Under the pieces are notes generated by a model. That model was not told where the DNA came from, made no database searches, and saw nothing but the letters and a program-made list of their open reading frames with translations. Source: Marinihelvus sp963695135 (lineage in GTDB: Bacteria; Pseudomonadota; Gammaproteobacteria; Xanthomonadales; SZUA-36). Taken from it: a DNA stretch of 64,000 bases. Each line of letters begins with the position of its first letter. Positions within the stretch are counted from its first letter, which is position 1. Positions 37,446-45,915 of the stretch are shown piece after piece. Position numbers and translations under genes: made by a program. The DNA lies in NCBI GenBank assembly GCA_963695135.1, contig CAVOGA010000003.1:372001-436000 (forward strand), given 5' to 3'.

Positions 37446-38555
37446 TCAGGCCTGCGCCAGCGCCAGGTCGAGGTCTTCAAGCAGGTCTTCCAGGGCTTCC
37501 ACGCCCACGCTGATTCGCAGCAGGCTGGCGGGCAGGTGCTCCTGCCCCGCGTAGGCCGCACGACGTTCCATGGTGGTCTCAACCGAACCCAGGCTGGTCG
37601 CATTGCGAACCAGCTGCGTGGCCTGGCAAACGCGCTCCGCGGCAGCCCCGTCGCCGTGCAGGACCAGGGTGATGATGGCACCAAAACCACCCAGCTGCTC
37701 GCGGGCCAGCTGATGCTGCGGATGGCTGGGCAGGCCCGGGTAGCGCACGCTGGCGACACTGCGATGCCCCTCGAGAAATTCCGCAATCGCCAGGGCATTG
37801 TGCTGGGAGCGTTCCAGGCGCAGGGCCAGGGTCCGCAGGCCGCGGGTAGCGAGGTAGCATTCAAGGGTTCCCGGCGTGGCGCCGTGGCGCTGCCGGATTC
37901 GCCTGAGGCGCTCAAACAGCGCCGGATCGGCCGCCGCCAGCAGCCCGCCGAGCAGGTCCGAGTGCCCACCGATGAACTTGGTGGCTGAATGCAATGACAC
38001 ATCGGCGCCAAGTACCAGCGGCTGCTGATTGAGGGGCGTGGCAAAGGTGTTGTCGACGACCAGCAGGGTACCGCTGCGGCGCGGCGCGGCTGCGATGGCC
38101 GCCAGGTCGGCGAGAACCAGCATCGGGTTCGAGGGTGATTCGACCCACAGCAGGTCAACGCTCATCGCAGCCTGAACCCACCCCGCCGTGTCGTCGGTCG
38201 CCAGCCGCTCGATCTGCCAGCGGCCCTGCGCCTCACCCTCGAGTGCAAGGGCCGCTACACCCTGGTAGCAATCATCCGGCAGCGCCACCTTTGCACCAGC
38301 CGGCAGCAGATCGAAGACCGCGGAAACCGCGGCCATGCCGGATGCAAAGGCCAGCGCCTGGCCCTGCTCCAGGGCACCCAGGATGTCTTCCAGGGCCTGC
38401 CAGGTCGGCACGCCGTTTTCCCGTGAGTAGATCTTGCCGTCTCCCAGGATGAAGTTCGATGCGGGAACGATCGGCGTATTCATGGGCGCGCCCGGCCCCT
38501 CGGGGCGGCCAGCATGAACCAGCATGGATTCGGGTTTGAACGGCTTCCTGACCAT
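37446..38555 (-). CDS. Cys/Met-metabolism PLP enzyme (cystathionine gamma-synthase-like)
   Basis: 369 residues. The PLP lysine lies in HSATKFIGGHSDLLGG (about residue 194). The tyrosine/arginine loop YSRENGVPTW is slightly changed from the usual Y-x-R-x-x-N-P-T. SLGSVETTMERRA near the C-terminus is typical of MetB and MetC relatives. Whether it forms or breaks cystathionine cannot be read from sequence. It converges on proA and lies 21 bases after the ATP-grasp gene on the same strand. Confidence 0.88.
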   Translation of the reverse strand: MVRKPFKPESMLVHAGRPEGPGAPMNTPIVPASNFILGDGKIYSRENGVPTWQALEDILGALEQGQALAFASGMAAVSAVFDLLPAGAKVALPDDCYQGVAALALEGEAQGRWQIERLATDDTAGWVQAAMSVDLLWVESPSNPMLVLADLAAIAAAPRRSGTLLVVDNTFATPLNQQPLVLGADVSLHSATKFIGGHSDLLGGLLAAADPALFERLRRIRQRHGATPGTLECYLATRGLRTLALRLERSQHNALAIAEFLEGHRSVASVRYPGLPSHPQHQLAREQLGGFGAIITLVLHGDGAAAERVCQATQLVRNATSLGSVETTMERRAAYAGQEHLPASLLRISVGVEALEDLLEDLDLALAQA

Positions 38556-38576
38556 CAGGTCTTCCTCGTTAATGGC

Positions 38577-39491
38577 TTAGCCAAGGTGTTGCCCCGGCAG
38601 TTTAGCGCCGCGGGCCATCCAGTTGTCGAGGGCCCGGGCGAAAGCCGCTGGCGCCCCGGGGCTGGTGCGAAAATAAAGTGACGGCTCGATCAGCTCCAGC
38701 TCCATCAGCTCCGGATCACCCTGTTGATTTCTCACCAGGTCAACCCGCGCATAAAGCGGGTGGTGTTCCAGGGCGGCAAGCGCAAGGGCTCCCGCCCGGC
38801 GCAGATCCCCGGCAGGCTCCAGCGGGGTGATGACCGCCCCGCGCTCTTCCTGGGAACGGAACTCCCCGGGTGCCGGGCGCTTGCAGATGGCATGGCTGTA
38901 AACCCCATCAAAGAAGAACAGCGAGTATTCGCCCTCCTCGATGACGCTGCGCCGGAACGGCTGAATGAGCACCGCCTGGCCTGCCAGCCGGGCCAGCGCC
39001 TGCTGCTCCTGCCCGTTAGCGGACCGGAACAGAAAGGCGTCGATGCCACTGGCGCCCACCTGGGGCTTGAGAACCCAGCCGTCAGCGGCGAAAGCATCGT
39101 GCGCGGACGCCAGGTCAGCAGCGGTCAACGACCCGATAAACCGTGTTGGCACAATGGCGACGCCGGCTTGCGCCAGGTCATGCAGATAGGTCTTGGACAG
39201 GTTCCAGCGCATCAGCGCCAGCGGGTTGGCGAGCCGGGTTTGCGCATTGATGGCTTCGAGAACGGTGAAAAAATGCGCCGGCGCGTCCCAGTAGTCCCAG
39301 GTTGAACGCACCACCACGATATCAAAGCCGCGCCAGTCAACCGCAGGGCGGCTCCAGGGCACGGTTGAGACGGTCCAGCCGGCGTGTTCCAGGGCGGGAA
39401 TCGCCGTTTCGTCGTCTATGACCCAGTCACCGCGCTCTTCCAGGGTGAGAAAGGCACAGTGCCGCGATGCGGCGGCCGGTCTGTCAGGCAC
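38577..39491 (-). CDS. ATP-grasp domain protein (glutathione synthetase/DcsG-like)
   Basis: 304 residues. An N-terminal pre-ATP-grasp region contains VVVRSTWDYWDAP. An ATP-grasp core follows with WVLKPQVGASGIDAF (about 143-157), GEYSLFFFDG, and the Mg2+-binding ELIEPSLYF. It should ligate a carboxylate to an amine or thiol; relatives include cycloserine-pathway DcsG. It starts with GTG inside the end of the universal-stress gene (8-base overlap), so the two are coupled. The substrate is unknown. Confidence 0.82.
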   Translation of the reverse strand: MPDRPAAASRHCAFLTLEERGDWVIDDETAIPALEHAGWTVSTVPWSRPAVDWRGFDIVVVRSTWDYWDAPAHFFTVLEAINAQTRLANPLALMRWNLSKTYLHDLAQAGVAIVPTRFIGSLTAADLASAHDAFAADGWVLKPQVGASGIDAFLFRSANGQEQQALARLAGQAVLIQPFRRSVIEEGEYSLFFFDGVYSHAICKRPAPGEFRSQEERGAVITPLEPAGDLRRAGALALAALEHHPLYARVDLVRNQQGDPELMELELIEPSLYFRTSPGAPAAFARALDNWMARGAKLPGQHLG

Positions 39492-39924
39492 GAACGGCCA
39501 GCACGTCGCAGGCCGCTTTCTGCACCACCGAGTTGGCCGTGGAACCCAGCAGACGCTGCAGGCCTTTCTGGCTGCGCGAACCGATCACGATGAGGTCAAC
39601 GTCATTATCCTTGGCAAACTCGAGCAGGACATGCGAGGGTTTCCCGCTAAGATAGTGCACCTGCTCAGCCGGTACATCAAAGGCATCGGCCCAGCCTGAC
39701 AGGCGCTCGCGCAGATCTTTCTGCAGCTTTTCCTCGACCGTGCTCACTTCCAGGAACACGTCGTTCATCGGGCCCGAGCCGGCATACATGGACTCCATCC
39801 TTTGCTGCACGTAGACGATGTGCACAGCGGAGGGTTGCTCCGCCACGGCCAGCGCCTTGCGAATCAGGTCACCGGAGTACTCTCCCAGGTCAATGGCGAC
39901 AAGAACGTTGTGGTAAGCGGACAT
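39484..39924 (-). CDS. Universal stress protein, UspA family
   Basis: 146 residues, one Usp domain. The start YHNVLVAIDLGEYS and the end VDLIVIGSRSQKGLQRLLGSTANSV match, including the G-x2-G-x9-GS nucleotide loop. A perfect 12-bp palindrome TGACCCGGGTCA lies about 55 bases upstream (39980-39991) and might be an operator. It is translationally coupled to the ATP-grasp gene. Confidence 0.93.
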   Translation of the reverse strand: MSAYHNVLVAIDLGEYSGDLIRKALAVAEQPSAVHIVYVQQRMESMYAGSGPMNDVFLEVSTVEEKLQKDLRERLSGWADAFDVPAEQVHYLSGKPSHVLLEFAKDNDVDLIVIGSRSQKGLQRLLGSTANSVVQKAACDVLAVRA

Positions 39925-40028
39925 GCGTGTTTCTCCTCGTGCGAATCACCGGCGACATGGCGGTAATCTCGTGAAATTCTGACCCGGGTCAAAGCCGCAC
40001 AACGGCAGCGCAGCAACGCCATCGCGTC

Positions 40029-41390
40029 TCAGGGCTGCACGGCCCTGATCATCAGCTGGCCCAGTTCTTCGTTCTGCAAAACCCCGTGCAATTCCTCGCT
40101 GCCGGGCCCGGTGCCGTAGAGCGGCACATCCACCCCGGTGTGACCGTCAGAGGTCCAGCCGGTCAGCGTGCGCTCATCCAGGATGCTGGTCAGCGCCTCG
40201 TAGACCTCTGCCTCGTCACGCTCTACCGCGCCGAGGGCCTCACGCTCCATCGGCGTCAGCTCGAAGTCCAGGGAGGCCTGGAACAGCGCCGCCAGGTCGG
40301 CCTCCTCGTCCAGCATGTACAGTTCGGTAACCGCTTGCGGCGTCATGGTCATGCCGCGCAAGGGCAAGGGGTTCCATTCGTAAAAGCCGTCACGGGCAAT
40401 ACTCAGTCCACCGGTCTCGTGATCGGCAGTAATGATCACCAGCGTGTCGCCGCTCGCCTGGGCGAACGCCAGGGCAACATCAATCGCTTCCAGGAAGCCT
40501 TCCATCTCGCTGATCACGCCGGCAATGTCATTGCCATGGCCGGCCCAGTCAATCTGGCTGCCTTCCACCATCAGAAAGAAGCCCTTGTCGTTGCGCGCAA
40601 GCAATTCGATCGCCTTGGCGGTCATGTCCGCAAGGCTGGGTACCGTTTCCGGACGGTCCCACTCGCGCGGCAGGCCGACCGGTGCAAAAAGGCCCAGCAA
40701 GGGGACTGAATCAGCCTCGAGAAGGCTTGCCCGGTCGTCCACGTAATCGTAGCCGGCGGCAACGAGCTGGGCGGTTACATCCCGGTCGCTGCGCTGAAAG
40801 TCCCTGACGCCGCCGCCCAGGATCACCTGCACCATCGGCTGACCGTTCACCTGGTTATCGTAGTACTGGTCCGCAATCTGCTCATACAGGCGTCGCGACT
40901 GCACGTGGGCGACGAAAGCGGCCGGCGAGGCGTGCGTGACCTGGGAGGTTGAGACGATGCCGGTTCCCTTGCCCTCGCGGGCGGCAATTTCGGTGATGCT
41001 GGTCAGCGGCTGACCGTTCTCATCAACGCCGACGCGCTCATTGATCGTGTCAACGCCGGTGGCATAGGCGGTCGCCGAGGCCGCCGAGTCGGTAACACCA
41101 TAGGGGTTGCGAACACAGTTCGGCGGCTCGGCCCCGTCGCATTTCATCGCGATGGAGTCCGTGGCGACCGCCCCGGTGCGCAGGGCGTCGATCGTGAGCG
41201 GTTCGATCAGCGGCGTGGCGGGATCGTCTGCAAATGCGCGGTAAGCCTTGATATACGCAGGCCCCATGCCGTCACCCAGCAGGAAGATCACGTTTTTCGG
41301 TGCTGCCGGCTGACTGGTTTCGCTGGCCAGGGCGGACATGGACAACAGACCGCAGAGGACTACTGCAGGGACTCGAAAAACCTTGGGCAT
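40029..41390 (-). CDS. Alkaline phosphatase, secreted
   Basis: 453 residues. A signal peptide (about 1-22) is followed by the metal site GDGMG (about 39-43), the phospho-serine motif VTDSAASATAYATG, and ADHETGGLS with metal-binding His. It hydrolyses phosphomonoesters in the periplasm for phosphate supply. An insertion (MKCDGAEPPNCVRNPYG) with a cysteine pair precedes the serine. A TATAAT element at 41423-41418 is a likely -10. No PHO box was identified. Confidence 0.93.
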   Translation of the reverse strand: MPKVFRVPAVVLCGLLSMSALASETSQPAAPKNVIFLLGDGMGPAYIKAYRAFADDPATPLIEPLTIDALRTGAVATDSIAMKCDGAEPPNCVRNPYGVTDSAASATAYATGVDTINERVGVDENGQPLTSITEIAAREGKGTGIVSTSQVTHASPAAFVAHVQSRRLYEQIADQYYDNQVNGQPMVQVILGGGVRDFQRSDRDVTAQLVAAGYDYVDDRASLLEADSVPLLGLFAPVGLPREWDRPETVPSLADMTAKAIELLARNDKGFFLMVEGSQIDWAGHGNDIAGVISEMEGFLEAIDVALAFAQASGDTLVIITADHETGGLSIARDGFYEWNPLPLRGMTMTPQAVTELYMLDEEADLAALFQASLDFELTPMEREALGAVERDEAEVYEALTSILDERTLTGWTSDGHTGVDVPLYGTGPGSEELHGVLQNEELGQLMIRAVQP

Positions 41391-41457
41391 GGACGGAGCT
41401 CCGATATTGGGGGTCAGATTATAAGCCAGTGCGGCGCGGCGGTGGGCTGCCCCCCGC

Positions 41458-42378
41458 CTACGCGAACAGGTCCGCGCGCACCTCTTCCAGCAACCAGTCC
41501 CGGAATACGGTAACGCGCTCGTCCGCCTGCAGCTCCTCGCGGCAGGCTAAAAACCAGCGTCCGCGGGCCTCGACGCGGCGTCCGGGGAACAATTCGACCA
41601 GCGACCCGGCCTGGAGTTCTCGGTTCACAAAGGGCTGCATGCCCAGGGCGACACCCAGCCCCTGGGCCGCCGTGTTAAGCGCGAGGTCGTAACTGTCCAT
41701 CTGCAACCCGCCATCGGGGTCCAGACCGGTTGCGCCGGTTTGCTCAATCCACTGGTACCAGTCACCGCGGGAGGGATACACCTGGATCAGGGTGTGGTGC
41801 TCAAGGTCAGCGGGTTCGGAAAGCGGGCGACGACCGTTTTTGAGCGCCGGGCTGGCCACGGGAAACAGCTCGGAGGAAAACAGGTAGTCATAGTGCACTC
41901 CCGCCTGGTCAGGCTCGCCCACCATGACGCAGAGGTCCACATCCTCGTGCTCGAAATTCACATCCGACTGCGAGGTGTGGAGGCGCACGATCACACCGGG
42001 GTGGGCGCGCTGGAAAGCGGACAGACGGGGAATCAGCCAACGCACCGCAAAGGTCGAGTACACCTGGAGGGTGAGCGGACCCTGCCCGCGCGGGGCAAGC
42101 ACCAGGTCCGTGCCCTCGTGAATCAGGTCGAAGGCCTCCCGGAGCGATGGGTAGTAGACCCGTCCGGCCCGGGTCAGACGGACACCGCGGGATACCCGGT
42201 GAAAGAGGGTCACGGACAGGTATTCCTCCAGGCGCCGGATCTGGTGGCTGATGGCCGAATGCGAAACACAAAGCTCTTCCGCAGCCAACTTGAAACTTTT
42301 GTTCCTTGCCGCAGCCTCAAACGCGCGTAAAGCATTCAAAGGTGGGAGAGAACGCTTGCCTGGGCCGCCAATGTTCAT
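41458..42378 (-). CDS. LysR-type transcriptional regulator, GcvA-like
   Basis: 306 residues. An N-terminal winged helix (LPPLNALRAFEAAARNKSFK, then HSAISHQIRRLEEYL) of the GcvA/AmpR subgroup is followed by a substrate-binding domain (about 95-300). It is divergent from the SDR-oxidoreductase-BCCT cluster, with 149 bases between, and is the natural candidate to regulate it. The effector is unknown. Confidence 0.92.
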   Translation of the reverse strand: MNIGGPGKRSLPPLNALRAFEAAARNKSFKLAAEELCVSHSAISHQIRRLEEYLSVTLFHRVSRGVRLTRAGRVYYPSLREAFDLIHEGTDLVLAPRGQGPLTLQVYSTFAVRWLIPRLSAFQRAHPGVIVRLHTSQSDVNFEHEDVDLCVMVGEPDQAGVHYDYLFSSELFPVASPALKNGRRPLSEPADLEHHTLIQVYPSRGDWYQWIEQTGATGLDPDGGLQMDSYDLALNTAAQGLGVALGMQPFVNRELQAGSLVELFPGRRVEARGRWFLACREELQADERVTVFRDWLLEEVRADLFA

Positions 42379-42527
42379 GAGTAAATCTCATGTAAAAGTG
42401 GTGGCAAAGAGTTTCCGCCCTGCCCTACGATCTGTCAATCCAAAGATACCGATACCCGTCATGGCCCGGCTGCACCCGGCCACGACCGGTGAGGCATTAA
42501 AACAATGAGCGCTGGAAGCTGACGACC

Positions 42528-43317
42528 ATGAACAACCAGGAAGCGCAGGGCAGGGTCCTGATCACCGCGGGCGCCGCCGGTATCGGCAAAGTGCTGGCGC
42601 AAAACTTTCTTGAAAACGGCTATCGCGTCCATGTCTGCGATGTGAACCCTGACGCGCCTGGCAGCAACCATGGTCGAGTTGCCCGGCCTTTCCGGCACCA
42701 TCGCCGATGTTGGCGATCCGGCCCAGGTGGAAGAGCTGTTCATCGGCGTCCGCGAAAATCTCGGCGGACTGGATGTACTGATCAACAATGCGGGCGTTGC
42801 CGGTCCCACGGCGCCGGTAGAGCAGATTTCCGACGAAGACTGGCGCCGCACGCTGGCCGTTGATCTTGATGGTCCGTTCTACTGTTGTCGCGCCGCCGTG
42901 CCGCTGCTCCGGGAAAGTCCGGCGGCCAGTATCATCAACATTTCTTCCAATGCCGGCCTGTTTGGGTTTCCCAACCGCCTGCCCTACACGGTCAGCAAAT
43001 GGGCCCTGATCGGAATGACGAAAACCCTGGCCATGGAGTTGGGTCCCGAGGGAATCCGGGTCAATGCGCTGTGTCCCGGCAGCGTTGCGGGTGAGCGTAT
43101 AGACGGTGTCATTGAGCGCGACGCGCAGCAGCAGGGCGTCAGCCCGGAGGAGATACGGCGGCTGTATACGCGGCAGAGCTCCATGCGCTGCTTCGTGGAG
43201 GCACAGGACGTGGCCGCCATGGCCGTGTTCCTCGCATCCCGGGCCGGCTGCCGGATTTCCGGCCAGGCCATTGGCATCGATGGACATACGGAAGGCCTGT
43301 CCAATTTTCAGGAGTAA
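42528..43317 (+). CDS. Short-chain dehydrogenase/reductase (single frameshift)
   Basis: About 262 residues when one extra base near 42657 is removed. The NAD(P) motif is in ITAGAAGIGK; NNAGVAG, ISSNAG and the catalytic YTVSK follow. The C-terminus GQAIGIDGHTE is normal for classical SDRs. Position between a LysR gene and an oxidoreductase-BCCT pair suggests it oxidises a hydroxylated substrate brought in by the carrier. Specificity is unknown. Confidence 0.87.
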
Positions 43318-43326
43318 GGAACAGTC

Positions 43327-44310
43327 ATGAAAGCAGCATGGTTTGAAGCATTTGGTCCCGCAAAGGATGTTATCCAGGTGGGCTCGCAACCGGATCCGGA
43401 ACCGGCGCCGGGGGAGGTGCTGGTGCGCCTGCACACCAGCGGGGTAAACCCGTCGGACACCAAGAAGCGCGCCGGCGCGTTTCCCCGGCTCCTCGATGAC
43501 GGGCTGGTGATCCCGCACAGCGATGGCGCCGGCGTGATCACGGCGGTTGGTGAGAACGTCGATCCGGGCCGGGTCGGTGAACGGGTATTCGTTTACCAGG
43601 CCCAGTACGGACGGCGCCTGGGTACGGCTGCGGAATACGTTGCGCTGGATTCAGAACGGGCGCCTGCCCTGCCGGCGGAAGCATCGTTCGACGTTGGTGC
43701 CTGCATCGGTATTCCGGTCATGACCGCTCACCGCTGCGTGTTCGCCGATGGCGATGTCTCGGAACAGACGCTGCTGATCACCGGCGGCGCGGGGCGCGTC
43801 GGTTACTACGCGATCCAGTGGGCTGTGCAGGCCGGCGCCCGGGTGATTGCGACGGCGAGCAATCCCGCGGACCAGGCCCTGTGCCGCGAACTGGGCGCCG
43901 TGGCTGTGGTCAACCATCGCGAAGACGGCTGGGGAAGCGCGGTCGAGGCGGCGGCCGGCGGCAAGGTGGACCGCGTAATTGATGTTGAATTCGGCGCCAA
44001 CCTGCCGGAAGTCCTCAAGTGCATCCGCACTGGCGGAACCATCGTCACCTACTCGTCGACCGTGGTGCCCGAACCGACGCTGCCGTTCAGGGACATGATG
44101 TTCATGGATCTGACCGTGCGCATGGTGATCGTGTACGCGATGCCCGAAAGCGCCAAGCAACAGGCGGTCAGGGATACCCAGGATGCGCTCGCGCAGGGTC
44201 GCCTGGCGCACCGTATCGCCCATAAGCTGCCCCTCGCAGAAACGGCCCGGGCCCATGAGCTGATTGAAAACGGCGGTTTTGGGGGTTGCGTCGTGGTGCA
44301 GATTCCCTAG
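43327..44310 (+). CDS. Zinc-independent NADPH:quinone oxidoreductase-like protein
   Basis: 327 residues of the medium-chain dehydrogenase fold. The N-terminal GroES-like part has VLVRLHTSGVNPSDTKKR without the zinc-binding cysteines. The Rossmann region contains LITGGAGRVGYYAIQWA (about 155-171). The C-terminus ENGGFGGCVVVQIP is quinone-reductase-like. It follows the SDR gene by 9 bases, suggesting one operon. It may reduce an enoyl or quinone intermediate. Confidence 0.88.
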   Translation: MKAAWFEAFGPAKDVIQVGSQPDPEPAPGEVLVRLHTSGVNPSDTKKRAGAFPRLLDDGLVIPHSDGAGVITAVGENVDPGRVGERVFVYQAQYGRRLGTAAEYVALDSERAPALPAEASFDVGACIGIPVMTAHRCVFADGDVSEQTLLITGGAGRVGYYAIQWAVQAGARVIATASNPADQALCRELGAVAVVNHREDGWGSAVEAAAGGKVDRVIDVEFGANLPEVLKCIRTGGTIVTYSSTVVPEPTLPFRDMMFMDLTVRMVIVYAMPESAKQQAVRDTQDALAQGRLAHRIAHKLPLAETARAHELIENGGFGGCVVVQIP

Positions 44311-44374
44311 GCTGTAGGCCACCGCCCCAATTGTTCCGGGGGAGAGCCGATTGGGGTCAAGGGATGAGAGCACA

Positions 44375-45901
44375 GTGAAATCTGCTTTGGAGCGGCGCAG
44401 TTCCGTCGACTGGTGGACCTTCAGCGCCACGGCGCTGACCATCTTTGCGTTTTGCATTCCCCTGTTGCTGGTTCCGGAAGCCTCGGCAGCCCTGATTGAA
44501 AAGACCTACGACGCGCTGACAGAGACCTTCGGCGTAATCTACATCTGGTACGGCATCGGCGCCCTGGGCTTCCTCCTCTACCTGGCGGGCAGCCGCTTTG
44601 CCCACGTGCGGCTCGGGCCGGAGGACAGCCGGCCGGAATTTTCCACGCCCAGCTGGATCGCCATGCTCTTCTGTGCCGGCATCGGCGCCGGACTGCTGTA
44701 CTGGGCCGTTATTGAATGGGGTTACTACATTGACGCACCGCCTTTCGGGGTGGAACCGCGATCGATCGCCGCGGTGGAGTGGGCCTCGAGCTACGGGCTG
44801 TTTCACTGGGGCATCATGGCCTGGGCCTTCTATTGCCTGCCCGCCCTGGCCATCGCCTACCCGTTTTACGTGCGTAAAGTCCCCTACCTGCGCCTGAGCA
44901 CCGGGTGCCTGCCGTTCCTGCCCGGCGGCGTTAATTCCCGGCGGGGCCGGCTGATTGATTTCCTGTACATGCTGAACCTGATTGGCGGTACGGGGACCTC
45001 CCTGGGCCTGTCGACCCCGATGATTGCGGCGAGTTTTGCCGAGCTCAGCGGCCTCAGTCATGACTTCATGCTGGAGGTCTACGTGGTGGTGGTTGCGGTG
45101 GCGATCTTCGGCACCAGCGCCTGGCTGGGGCTGACCAGGGGCTTTCGCAGAATGGCTGACTTCAATATGTGGCTGGCCCTCGCCCTGCTGTTCTTTGTGC
45201 TGGCGGTTGGTCCGACACTGTTTATCCTCAAGACCGGCACCAGCAGCATCGGCCTGGTGCTGCAGAATTTCATTCGCATGAGCACCTGGACCGACCCGCT
45301 GACTAACTCCCGGTTTGTCGAGGACTGGACCGTCTTTTACTGGGCCTGGTGGGTGGCCTACGGCCCCTTCGTGGGCATTTTCGTCACGCGGATTTCCTAC
45401 GGCCGCACCCTGCGCCAGGTGATCGTCAACATGCTGCTGTTCGGCAGCCTGGGCGCGGGCATCTTCTTTATCGTTTTCGGCAACTACGCGCTGCACCTGG
45501 AACTGGAAGGCCTGCTATCCGTCACCCGGATAATGGCGGAAGCAAGCCCCGCAACAGCGATTACCGAGGTCTTCGCCAGCCTGCCGCTGGGCAGCCTGGC
45601 GCTGGCCGCGTTCCTTGTCGTGGCCATGGTGTTTCTCGCCACGACCTATGATTCCGCCTCCTTCACCCTGGCCTCCGTGTCGACGCGGGAATTGCATGCG
45701 GGGGAAAACCCGGCCCGCTGGCTGCGCGTATTCTGGGCGGTCAGCCTGGGCATACTTCCGGTGTGCCTGATGTTTATCGAGGGCGGCCTGAAGACGATCC
45801 TGTCGACAACGATTATCGTGTCATTGCCGCTGCTGTTGCTGGGCGTTGTCCTGGCCGTATCCCTGCTGCGGATGCTGCGGGAAGACCATCCTCTGCCCTG
45901 A
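44375..45901 (+). CDS. BCCT-family quaternary amine transporter, CaiT-like
   Basis: 508 residues from the GTG at 44375. A TTG at 44351 behind GGGGGAG is an equally plausible start. Twelve membrane helices are seen. GIGAGLLYWAVIEWGYYI and the following GLFHWGIMAWAFYCLPALAI resemble the carnitine/gamma-butyrobetaine antiporter CaiT more than the betaine symporter BetP. It should carry a trimethylammonium compound across the inner membrane. It lies 64 bases after the oxidoreductase gene, at the end of the LysR-flanked cluster. Confidence 0.88.
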   Translation: MKSALERRSSVDWWTFSATALTIFAFCIPLLLVPEASAALIEKTYDALTETFGVIYIWYGIGALGFLLYLAGSRFAHVRLGPEDSRPEFSTPSWIAMLFCAGIGAGLLYWAVIEWGYYIDAPPFGVEPRSIAAVEWASSYGLFHWGIMAWAFYCLPALAIAYPFYVRKVPYLRLSTGCLPFLPGGVNSRRGRLIDFLYMLNLIGGTGTSLGLSTPMIAASFAELSGLSHDFMLEVYVVVVAVAIFGTSAWLGLTRGFRRMADFNMWLALALLFFVLAVGPTLFILKTGTSSIGLVLQNFIRMSTWTDPLTNSRFVEDWTVFYWAWWVAYGPFVGIFVTRISYGRTLRQVIVNMLLFGSLGAGIFFIVFGNYALHLELEGLLSVTRIMAEASPATAITEVFASLPLGSLALAAFLVVAMVFLATTYDSASFTLASVSTRELHAGENPARWLRVFWAVSLGILPVCLMFIEGGLKTILSTTIIVSLPLLLLGVVLAVSLLRMLREDHPLP

Positions 45902-45915
45902 GCGCGGGTCCGCGG

